From: Aquimarina algiphila
GTDB lineage: Bacteria > Bacteroidota > Bacteroidia > Flavobacteriales > Flavobacteriaceae
Assembly: GCF_007489275.1 (NCBI RefSeq)
Contig: NZ_VLNR01000012.1
Location: 1-64,000, forward strand
Length of the DNA stretch: 64,000 bases
Direction of reading: 5' to 3'
Below are positions 8,980-16,483 of the stretch, piece after piece. The stretch's first letter is position 1, and each line of letters begins with the position of its first letter. The notes below the pieces were generated by a model. That model was not told the DNA's origin. It did no database searches and was given only the letters and a program-made list of their open reading frames with translations. A program made the position numbers and the translations under genes.

Positions 8980-10548
8980 TTATATATATAGATAATTTTT
9001 AGGAATAATAATTCTGATGTGTAGTACAAACGAATATATGATTATACTTATTAAAGCCCAGGTTTCTTTAGGATCCCAACCCCAATATCTTCCCCAGGAT
9101 TCGTTAGCCCAGACTCCTCCTAAGAAAGTTCCGATTGTAAGCAAGTATAAACCAATTGTGCTAGTAAGTTGATTGGTATTGGTTAATTCTTGAATTGTAT
9201 TTTCTGTTTCTTGTTTATGTATTAACGTGCTAATACACATTATGAGCAAGGTAATTAATGAAAGTAAAGATCCTAATGCAAGAAACCCATAACTGGCTGT
9301 TATCACCGCTACGTGAATTAAAAGCCAATAAGATTTTAGAACAGGAACCAAGTTTGTAATTTCAGGGTTCATTAGACTACCATGTGCTATTCCAAGTAAG
9401 CATATTGCTAATATTGCTGCTGCTGCAGGAGTAAATGAGTTGTTTTTTGAAAAAATAAAACCTGCTAACATTCCTATCCAAGCAATAAAAATACTAGCTT
9501 CATACCCGTTACTCCACGGAGCATGACCTGATATATACCATCTTAATCCAATTCCAAGTGCATGTAAGATGAATACACTTATTAATAAAAAGATGACTAC
9601 TTTAATAATTTTTTGGATTGTTGATTTATGTTTTTTTAATATTCTTACAAAACACAATAGCATCAGTATACTGCCAAAGCAAGTATATCCTATAAGAGAC
9701 CATAAAAAGATATGATTTTTGTTGAACCAAATTTCTGTATTTACCTTTTTTTCGGATAGTAAAATAGCTTTTCCATTTTTTTGCTGAAAACTTTTTATCA
9801 GTTCGATGACTTCATTTGCTTTTTGCCAATTTCCTTTTTCAATTCCTAAATCCAGGTAAGAAAAATAAGTAGGAATTATTTTACTAATAAAATGTTTATC
9901 GTCTTTGTTAAATTCAATTTCAGAAGCTACAGGGGAATACCAGGTTAAGTCTGGATCATCTATTTTTGGAAAAATTTTTAAGAATTGACCATTAAAAATA
10001 CTCCAAACAATATTTAGTCTTTCGTCTATTTTAATGATATCCTTATCAAATATTGTTCTTTTTCCGGGAGGTTTAGCATAGGCAGAAGAAACTAATGATT
10101 TCAATTTATATATTCCTTTGAAATCAAAAAATTGCGAAGCACTAACATGTCCGGACGGATTGATTTTTATTAAATCTTTTAAAGCAGGGATCGCTTTTTT
10201 TTCAATTTTAATAAAATCTAATAACTGCCAGGAATCTGGTTTATATTGCATTCCGATGAACACTTGTATGGGGGTCAATTGCTTTTTTTGATTTTCTTTA
10301 TCAACATAGATAAAACTATTTTTTCCATGTATTTTTCTTATTAATTCTAGGGCTAATGTGCTGATAGGTTTGATTCGACCTTGAAAATCCTGAACCTGGA
10401 TCGCTGCAAATTTTTCAGAATGCTGGGTGTCAATATATTGTCTATTGACAAGCTCATATGGTTTTAGCCTATGCAATTGTTGTCCCTGTAGAGTGTTTAA
10501 TGTTGCTAAAATTAAACTTATGATGCTATATATAATGGTTTTTTTCAA
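8980..10548 (-). CDS. ccsA: Cytochrome c biogenesis protein CcsA/CcsB-like, frameshifted before its C-terminus
   Basis: The 522-residue frame has a signal-like N-terminus, a long soluble extracytoplasmic region (about 25-275) and then multiple helices. The tryptophan-rich heme-handling WWD motif is present near the end (WGRYWGWDPKETWAL). It stops at a TAA inside a (TA)5 tract, about 70 residues short of the family's normal end. The missing last helices and heme-ligand histidine follow in another frame. With ResB, CcsA exports heme and attaches it to CxxCH motifs outside the membrane (system II). Its start overlaps resB by 4 bases. It would serve the c-type cytochromes encoded upstream in the same operon. 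Confidence 0.82.
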   Translation of the reverse strand: MKKTIIYSIISLILATLNTLQGQQLHRLKPYELVNRQYIDTQHSEKFAAIQVQDFQGRIKPISTLALELIRKIHGKNSFIYVDKENQKKQLTPIQVFIGMQYKPDSWQLLDFIKIEKKAIPALKDLIKINPSGHVSASQFFDFKGIYKLKSLVSSAYAKPPGKRTIFDKDIIKIDERLNIVWSIFNGQFLKIFPKIDDPDLTWYSPVASEIEFNKDDKHFISKIIPTYFSYLDLGIEKGNWQKANEVIELIKSFQQKNGKAILLSEKKVNTEIWFNKNHIFLWSLIGYTCFGSILMLLCFVRILKKHKSTIQKIIKVVIFLLISVFILHALGIGLRWYISGHAPWSNGYEASIFIAWIGMLAGFIFSKNNSFTPAAAAILAICLLGIAHGSLMNPEITNLVPVLKSYWLLIHVAVITASYGFLALGSLLSLITLLIMCISTLIHKQETENTIQELTNTNQLTSTIGLYLLTIGTFLGGVWANESWGRYWGWDPKETWALISIIIYSFVLHIRIIIPKNYLYI

Positions 10549-11930
10549 CGTAGTAGTTTTAGTGTTAATCCGAAATGAGAATTTTTCCAGAATAGACTTA
10601 ATAGCATACCAAAGGCTAATAAACTATAACCTATATAGGTAATAAATGTTCCCCAATAATCACGATTTACAGAAAGGATAGTACCACTTTCGTCGGGTAA
10701 ATATGCAGATTGAAAAAATCTATAACCTTTATAATTCAAAACGTTATTCATAAATATTGAATAATTCAACAACTTGTTTTTTTCTTGAATTTCTATATCG
10801 CTATAAAATGCTGATGGACTATTTGATCCCGGATAACGTTCTAGCTTGAAATCTTTTAAAAAAATTGAAAAAGGAAGTTTAATGGGTTTGGCACCATATC
10901 TTAGCTTTAGATGAATACCATTAATGAAAAAAGTATTGAAGGGGTTCATATAACCGGGACCACCAAATAATGTAATTTCTTTATGGTCGGCTCCAGATGT
11001 TGCAGAAATAATAATAGCAGCCTCAGGATTCTTTATTTTTGAGTTTTTTTCCTTGGAAACAATGATTCGAACTTTGTTTTCGACTATTTCATTAAATACA
11101 ACGGGAGTGTTGTTTATCTGGCTGAGTGCTTTAAATTGAATAGGAGTAAGTTGATCTTTTGGGTAAGAATCGATTTTATTAGTCAACATGGAAAAATAAT
11201 CGGTAACCTCTGGAAAAGAGGCGTGCCAAATTTCCTTTTTTTTGGTAACGAGAATATCAGTTTTGAGTTTGTTTTGTGTATTAAAGGCAATAGATATTCC
11301 ATAAATGGTTTCACGAGTTCCCTCCTGGATATAAAAATCTTTTCTATTTTCGTTTTCAGCAATTACAATATGTAAATAGGTATGCCCAGAGATTGTGTCT
11401 TTCAGTTCATATTTAGCTCTGGGAATATATTTTTTTAATTTGAGTTCGATTTTTTTTTCTTCAAGATCAATACTTTCTGTTATATTGTTAAAGCCTAATT
11501 CGCTCATTAGTATTGGTTTGCTGATGTGATTTTTATTTATAGTACCATTACCGGCAATTACCTGAAGATAATTATCAATAGAGATCATTCTGTCATTAGA
11601 TTCTCCTTCTTTGATAGTAATTAATGCCTCATAACCTCTATAACGAGTAATTCCGGCTCCCAAGATGATGATTATAAAAGCAAGATGAAATAGTAATATT
11701 GGAGCTTTTTGTACACTAAAAAGATTATATTTTGTGATATTACCTATAAAATTGATTACCAATAGAAGCAATAATATTTCGAACCATTTAGCATGATATA
11801 CCAAAGCTTTTGCAGTTTCTGTGTTATAATCGTTTTCTAGAAAAGTAGCTATAGCCATTGATATTGCGAATATGAGTAGTAATAACCCACTAAATCGACT
11901 AGAAAAAAGAGTATTTAATATGTATTTCAA
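10545..11930 (-). CDS. resB: Cytochrome c biogenesis protein ResB-like
   Basis: This 461-residue membrane protein has helices near the N-terminus (about 12-30, 44-62 and 75-95), a large extracytoplasmic domain and a final helix near 435-455. The layout, the FHLAFIIIILGAGITRYRGYE segment (given here by its HLAF and GITRY parts) and the FKLERYPGSNSPSAFYSDI region match ResB/Ccs1 proteins. ResB works with CcsA in system II cytochrome c maturation. It lies 18 bases after the monoheme lipoprotein gene and overlaps ccsA, so maturation genes are co-transcribed with their likely substrates. Confidence 0.85.
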   Translation of the reverse strand: MKYILNTLFSSRFSGLLLLIFAISMAIATFLENDYNTETAKALVYHAKWFEILLLLLVINFIGNITKYNLFSVQKAPILLFHLAFIIIILGAGITRYRGYEALITIKEGESNDRMISIDNYLQVIAGNGTINKNHISKPILMSELGFNNITESIDLEEKKIELKLKKYIPRAKYELKDTISGHTYLHIVIAENENRKDFYIQEGTRETIYGISIAFNTQNKLKTDILVTKKKEIWHASFPEVTDYFSMLTNKIDSYPKDQLTPIQFKALSQINNTPVVFNEIVENKVRIIVSKEKNSKIKNPEAAIIISATSGADHKEITLFGGPGYMNPFNTFFINGIHLKLRYGAKPIKLPFSIFLKDFKLERYPGSNSPSAFYSDIEIQEKNKLLNYSIFMNNVLNYKGYRFFQSAYLPDESGTILSVNRDYWGTFITYIGYSLLAFGMLLSLFWKNSHFGLTLKLLR

Positions 11931-11948
11931 TTAATTCGTAATTAGTTG

Positions 11949-12308
11949 TTAATTGTGCATTCCTGTTTGTACCCATTTCTTGATGAGTTCAATATTGCAG
12001 CTATCTATTTTGACACCTTTTTTATAAGGCATGGCGATATAACCTGTGGCATGGGTAATAGACCCAATAAGAACTCCAGACTCCCCCATTTTTTTTAGAC
12101 TTTCGTAGTCAAATATTTTATTTCTGGAAGCTTTTGTTTTATAAACATCCTGGGCATGACATAAAAAACAATCTGTTTCTATAATAGTTTTGATCTGTTT
12201 TGTATAAGTGATTTTTTCTGGAATCTGGCAAGAAACTTTTTCTTTACAAGAGTTTAGAATCGATATAGTTAAAAAAAGATAAAGAAAAATGACTTTTTTT
12301 GAGTTCAT
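11949..12308 (-). CDS. Monoheme cytochrome c lipoprotein
   Basis: This 119-residue protein has a lipoprotein signal ending LNSC (C21) and a single heme motif CFLCH (C47, C50, H51). The remainder resembles small Bacteroidota cytochromes of the form KITYTKQIKTIIETDCFLCH with a later GYIAMPYKKG methionine-bearing segment, which could give the second heme ligand (M in IAMPY). It would be anchored to a membrane and face the periplasm. Twelve bases separate it from the pentaheme gene. It is a plausible electron acceptor from, or partner of, the pentaheme protein; the partner is inferred. Confidence 0.8.
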   Translation of the reverse strand: MNSKKVIFLYLFLTISILNSCKEKVSCQIPEKITYTKQIKTIIETDCFLCHAQDVYKTKASRNKIFDYESLKKMGESGVLIGSITHATGYIAMPYKKGVKIDSCNIELIKKWVQTGMHN

Positions 12309-12320
12309 AATAACATGCTT

Positions 12321-13043
12321 TTATTTTGAATTGGTATACTTGGTTTTTATTTTTAACCATTCATCTTCACTAAGAGGTAAATGCTTTTTTTTCGAAGAAA
12401 AAGGATCTTTTCCTCCTTTCAGATAATTTTGTATTTCTTGTAGTGGAATAGTATCTTCTATTTTTTCTGCTAATTTGTATAGGTGATTACCATGAAAGTC
12501 ATGACATTGTAAACAGGTATTCCACTGTTTATTAGAGATAAGAGTACTGTGAGGAACATCTATGGGGTCATTTTTGACTTCTAAATCGTAGTGGCAATTG
12601 ATACAAAAGTTAGCCTCGGCAAGAACAACTCTTGTGTCATTGTGCTCTCTATGGCAAGTTTCGCATTGTGTGGCGTCAATATTGGCAATGGCATCTTTGA
12701 ATTTGGGTTCTAGAAATCGATGTGTTGGGTGTCTGTCATTTGGACGATCATGGCATGCTATACATTTCTTATTATCAACATTTTGTGTTCCAAAATCAAC
12801 TTTAGTTTTTCTGGCGCCAAAAGTGTAAGCCATATTGGACTGTAACTGCTGAATTAAACTCCCTTTAGCATCAGTATGGCAAGCACTGCAGGATAAACCT
12901 TCGTGACCAGTATTAAGAGGTCCTAAACTTAGAAAATCTTCTGTCTGCTTTAAAGGGAGAATTATATATGCAACAATTGTAATTGTAATTCCAATTAGTG
13001 TACCTATGTATTGTCTTTTCCGTAATGGGTTTCTGTTAAGCAT
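12321..13043 (-). CDS. Membrane-anchored pentaheme cytochrome c
   Basis: This 240-residue protein has one N-terminal helix (about 13-30) and five CxxCH motifs: C52-H56, C94-H98, C127-H131, C147-H151 and C177-H181. Many extra histidines (HPTH, REHND, DVPHS, FHGNHL) could be second ligands, so bis-His hemes are likely. It resembles the cytochrome c3/NapC/NrfH fold class, but the number and spacing do not match the four-heme NapC or NrfH exactly. It follows the reductase by 8 bases. It may receive electrons from the operon's cytochrome b and pass them to periplasmic or surface acceptors; this is inference. Confidence 0.85.
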   Translation of the reverse strand: MLNRNPLRKRQYIGTLIGITITIVAYIILPLKQTEDFLSLGPLNTGHEGLSCSACHTDAKGSLIQQLQSNMAYTFGARKTKVDFGTQNVDNKKCIACHDRPNDRHPTHRFLEPKFKDAIANIDATQCETCHREHNDTRVVLAEANFCINCHYDLEVKNDPIDVPHSTLISNKQWNTCLQCHDFHGNHLYKLAEKIEDTIPLQEIQNYLKGGKDPFSSKKKHLPLSEDEWLKIKTKYTNSK

Positions 13044-13051
13044 GTGTTTGT

Positions 13052-14092
13052 CTAATCGTTAATAAAACTTATGCTTACATTATTTGATCTAGGAAAACTT
13101 ATACAAGTAAGTATATGTCCTTCTGCTACTTCTTCTTCTGAAAGAAAATGACCATCTATCATTTTTACTGAACCAGATATACATTTTGCTTTGCAACTAT
13201 TACACATCCCTGATCTACATGAATAAGGTAGCATAATATTATTGGACATTGCAGCTTGCAATATTGTTTTATCTCCTTTGACATCAAGTGTATGTTTGTT
13301 GTTATCATGATATATCGTTACAGAGCTTTCTAGTTTTTTTGCATCACTTGATGTAATGAGAGTAGTGCTGAAAGCTTCTAGTTTGATTTTGTCTCTGGTA
13401 ATTCCTTTTTCTAAAAGAATTTCTTTAGCTTTATCCATAAACCCATGAGGTCCGCACATCATATATTTACCATCTTCATATGTTGTATGATGTTTTTTTA
13501 AGATACTATCGACAAGCTCTTTGTTTAATAAGTCTTGGTGATAATTAGGCTTGTCTGAATTCTTTTTTTCCAGGATATGTTCTACGACAAAGGAATTAGG
13601 GTGTTTCTTTTCTAAGTTTTCAATTGCTTTTTTGAAAATAGTAGATTCCTCATTTCTATTGGAGTAAATTAGAATTATTTTTGATAAAGGTTCTTTTTCT
13701 AACACTGTTTTAATAATAGAAAAGATGGGGGTTATTCCGCTACCTGCGGCAAATAGTATGTAGTTGAATTGAGTATTTTTGTTTGGTACTACATAAAAAC
13801 TACCAGCAGGTTTTTCTACTTCTATTTTTTGCCCTGGTTTTAGTATATCACAGATATAATTAGAGACCAGACCTTTTTCAACTTTTTTCACAGTAATTTT
13901 TAAAAAATCATCTGTTACAGGGCTGCTGCTAAATGAGTAAGCTCTTTTTTCAATTTTGTTTTTAATGGGGATTTTTACAGTAAGAAATTGACCGGCTTTG
14001 TATTTTATTTTATTAAAAAAAAGATTGTTTTTTAATATTACGCTTACAGCATCTTTTGTTTCCGGTATTATATCTTTAACAGTTAATAACAT
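13052..14092 (-). CDS. FAD/NAD(P)H oxidoreductase with C-terminal [2Fe-2S] ferredoxin domain (PaaE/Hmp-reductase-like)
   Basis: This 346-residue protein has three domains. The FAD-binding beta-barrel (about 1-100) carries RAYSFSSSP. The NAD(P)-binding domain (about 105-235) carries AAGSGITPIFS and MMCGPHGFM. The plant-type ferredoxin domain (about 255-346) carries PYSCRSGMCNSCKAKC plus a distal cysteine in HILTC. There is no signal peptide, so it is cytosolic. Family members move electrons from NAD(P)H through FAD to the 2Fe-2S centre. Here it could reduce the globin (as in a split flavohemoglobin) or the adjacent cytochrome b (as in a split ferric reductase). The sequence does not decide between these. 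Confidence 0.88.
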   Translation of the reverse strand: MLLTVKDIIPETKDAVSVILKNNLFFNKIKYKAGQFLTVKIPIKNKIEKRAYSFSSSPVTDDFLKITVKKVEKGLVSNYICDILKPGQKIEVEKPAGSFYVVPNKNTQFNYILFAAGSGITPIFSIIKTVLEKEPLSKIILIYSNRNEESTIFKKAIENLEKKHPNSFVVEHILEKKNSDKPNYHQDLLNKELVDSILKKHHTTYEDGKYMMCGPHGFMDKAKEILLEKGITRDKIKLEAFSTTLITSSDAKKLESSVTIYHDNNKHTLDVKGDKTILQAAMSNNIMLPYSCRSGMCNSCKAKCISGSVKMIDGHFLSEEEVAEGHILTCISFPRSNNVSISFIND

Positions 14093-14104
14093 GTGATTTA
14101 TTTT

Positions 14105-14584
14105 TTATTTATAATAAAAGACTACACCTATATGAAAAAGGACTAAAAAAGTAATGAAGAACGAAAGTGCTACATGTGTTATCATCCAAGATTGAAATAC
14201 CCAGTTTTTTGTACTTTTTATAATATCTAAATTAATAGTTCCTAGTATCATATTGATGAAAAATATATAGGATAAAAGAGCTAAATAACCGTATCCAAAT
14301 TCCATAGCGTGGAGATAGAAAAAAATGGGAGATAAGATACCGATCCACTTATGAATGTATGTGAATTGTATCGCATACATTCTTAGTTTTTTTGATATTC
14401 TTGTAAACGTAAGTATCCATTGAAACAGTATGAATGCGCTAACAAATGCTCCAGACCATCGCTTATAATTTTCATTAAGCTGTAAGTCATATAATATAGT
14501 CCATCTAATATTAAGAATGTATTGCAGTATATATGCTAAGAATAGTATACTGCCAATAAGTACAAAGCTCCCTGTTTTTTTCAC
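14105..14584 (-). CDS. Di-heme cytochrome b membrane protein (ferric-reductase-like)
   Basis: This 159-residue integral membrane protein has about four helices. Four histidines form two H-x13-H pairs: H78 and H92, then H137 and H151. That is the ligand pattern for two stacked b hemes in ferric reductase, NADPH oxidase and MsrQ-like proteins. It lacks its own flavin domain, but the FAD/NAD(P)H reductase is the next gene 12 bases downstream. Together they would form a split transmembrane NAD(P)H oxidase-type electron conduit leading to the periplasm. I do not recognise a named family. Confidence 0.7.
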   Translation of the reverse strand: MKKTGSFVLIGSILFLAYILQYILNIRWTILYDLQLNENYKRWSGAFVSAFILFQWILTFTRISKKLRMYAIQFTYIHKWIGILSPIFFYLHAMEFGYGYLALLSYIFFINMILGTINLDIIKSTKNWVFQSWMITHVALSFFITFLVLFHIGVVFYYK

Positions 14585-14598
14585 TTTTGTTGAATTCG

Positions 14599-15459
14599 TT
14601 AATTAGAGACTAGATAATGGCTCTTTCTCTTGTTAGAGTCTACTAATAATTTTTCAAAACTTTTATATGAAGTTAATTTTCTAACACTATCAATGAATAC
14701 CTCAGCAGTTGGAAGATAAAATCCTTTAGAAGGCCACTTATCTCCTATAGATGGTTTTGTACTATCTATTTTAAAACCTGCTATTTCGTCAAGATATGCT
14801 GTGTATATTGCTTTTGTTCCGTTTCGATATGCCTTAATAACATCAATTGCTTCTTTATATGAGAGAGAATCTGAAGGATATTGCCAGGTGGTTGCACCCA
14901 TTACATCTCCAAGTTTCCAATCAGTCTTTGTCGTGTTTTTATGTTCATTATGACAATTTACACAAGGAGCAGCAACTGCTAAATCTGCAAACATGGATGT
15001 ATATAGTTTTTGATCTTCCTCAAAAAAATGTTGAGGCTCTTTGTCAGTTTTTATTTTTTCAAAGAGTTCTGCTTGTTTTCCTGTGAACTTATTTGATGCA
15101 TTGATAGGAAAATCTGATCCTAAATAGAGACCTAAGGGAACTGCACTTTTTCTTATGTCTGATGATATTCCTCTTAAAAATAAAGCGGGAAGAGGACCAG
15201 CTTCTATTTCGTCATCTTGCCAGTCTTCATCAAATTTTAATCCTTGTTTTTTACCTGCTCCAACAATCCCTTTGGTGTATAATGTTCTAGTAATATCATT
15301 TTCTTCTGCTATTAGAGTCAAAATTTCTGAAACAGCAAATACTTTATTAGATTGGGTAGTTGAAGATTTTTCTTCTGGAACACCGCCACATGATTGAAGG
15401 AACACAATGCTATTTATTGCCAAAAGAAAAACCAAATTTTTAATACCGTAACGATTCAT
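14599..15459 (-). CDS. Tll0287-like (DUF3365) heme lipoprotein
   Basis: This 286-residue protein has a lipoprotein signal ending LQSC (C24). The family core is seen as KQAELFEKIKT, then APCVNCHNEHKN with a CxxCH heme motif near residue 165, then KLGDVMGATTWQYP. Tll0287-like domains bind one c-type heme in a PAS-like fold and are considered redox or gas sensors. This copy has no attached kinase or transducer. It sits between the globin and the cytochrome b gene, with gaps of 57 and 14 bases. It could sense or carry electrons in the periplasm; its role is inferred. Confidence 0.82.
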   Translation of the reverse strand: MNRYGIKNLVFLLAINSIVFLQSCGGVPEEKSSTTQSNKVFAVSEILTLIAEENDITRTLYTKGIVGAGKKQGLKFDEDWQDDEIEAGPLPALFLRGISSDIRKSAVPLGLYLGSDFPINASNKFTGKQAELFEKIKTDKEPQHFFEEDQKLYTSMFADLAVAAPCVNCHNEHKNTTKTDWKLGDVMGATTWQYPSDSLSYKEAIDVIKAYRNGTKAIYTAYLDEIAGFKIDSTKPSIGDKWPSKGFYLPTAEVFIDSVRKLTSYKSFEKLLVDSNKRKSHYLVSN

Positions 15460-15516
15460 ACATTTGTTTTTTTAGATGAGTGTTTTTATTATTTTGTAGC
15501 TATAAAGAGAGTTGTG

Positions 15517-15945
15517 TTAAACAACTTCTCCATATGCAGCTGTTTTCATTACTGAAGCCATTACGGTATAAGTATCAGTCCAAGCTTCTTTTACTTCTGG
15601 AGTAAAATCTTCTCCAAGTCCTATGGATAAGGTTTCTAGTAATGCAGCACCAACAGTATCATAGTGAGAGGCTTCTACATTATAGCTAACATGGTTTTTT
15701 CCTAAGTTCTCTAGTATTGGGATTAGTTTATCTAGATTAGTTAAGCCTGCAACAGCCGAAGCAAGCATAGTCATTAGTTTATTGCCTTGTCCCTTCATAG
15801 CTTCAGGATTTGCGGTAGGAAATAACTTTTCTAAATCAGAATCCAATTCAAAAAGCTTATCATAAAATATTTTTGCAGCTGTCTCTGCTATTGGGGCAAT
15901 TTTTTCAAAAGAGGACTGTACTAATTCAATTGTTCTTTTTTCCAT
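15517..15945 (-). CDS. Single-domain globin (Vitreoscilla-hemoglobin / flavohemoglobin globin-domain type)
   Basis: This 142-residue cytosolic globin aligns along its length with Vitreoscilla hemoglobin. Visible key positions are B10 tyrosine in KIFYDKLF, a glutamine at the likely E7 site (MKGQGNK) and the proximal histidine in GKNHVSYN, followed by HYDTVGAALLETL. It has no reductase domain, but a reductase gene lies three genes downstream. Such globins convert NO plus O2 to nitrate or bind NO and O2. Being first in the operon, just behind operator site 5, it fits a role in removing NO made during nitrate or nitrite reduction. Confidence 0.9.
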   Translation of the reverse strand: MEKRTIELVQSSFEKIAPIAETAAKIFYDKLFELDSDLEKLFPTANPEAMKGQGNKLMTMLASAVAGLTNLDKLIPILENLGKNHVSYNVEASHYDTVGAALLETLSIGLGEDFTPEVKEAWTDTYTVMASVMKTAAYGEVV

Positions 15946-15978
15946 AATTACATTGTTTACAATTTTAAAATAAATACT

Positions 15979-15994
15979 TAAGTATTAATACTTA
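15979..15994. promoter_or_regulatory. Operator palindrome, site 5 (globin operon)
   Basis: TAAGTA-TTAA-TACTTA lies 33 bases upstream of the globin start. An overlapping ATACTTAAGTAT palindrome (15974-15985) reuses one arm. The 538-base gap 15946-16483 separates the divergent globin operon and the nitrate reductase operon. It contains sites 5 and 6 at its two ends and no gene that I can see between them. Confidence 0.65.
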
Positions 15995-16431
15995 ATTTTG
16001 ATCAAATATATCTGAACTAAACATAAATAACAAATATGAAATATTCAATAAAAGTTGATTTTTGATGTGTTTTATCTTCTTTTTGGTTTAATTTTTGCTG
16101 ATTTTTATGGTTTTTTAGTAAAAAATATGATAATAGTTTAAATTCTTGTTTCTTAATTTTCGATAATCGTAAAAATCAAGTTTTTTAAAATTTTGTAATA
16201 TCCTTAGAATCATTTACTTGAAATATGTTTTCTCTAAATTAGATACTAAATAAAACATAATCTGGTTTTCTGAAATGCCTATGTAATATGATGTTTTCTT
16301 ATTATTTTATATTTAATATTTTTGAGTTAGGCTACCTTTTTATTTTTGATTTTTCTTTTTTTTGCACTTCTTTTATCAATTTCATAATTAATTTGTCTTT
16401 CATCTATTTCGCTGTTATTTATAATTATTTT

Positions 16432-16447
16432 TACGTAATTATACGTA
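16432..16447 (+). promoter_or_regulatory. Operator variant, site 6 (nitrate reductase promoter)
   Basis: TACGTA-ATTA-TACGTA has the same 6-4-6 layout as sites 1-5 with C/G at the third arm position. It is followed directly by ATTTTG (TTTG at 16450-16453), as at sites 3 and 4. The nitrate reductase start is 36 bases downstream. It may be a weaker site for the same regulator. Confidence 0.55.
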
Positions 16448-16483
16448 ATTTTGATTTTCAATAGAAACTAGATAAAACTCTTT

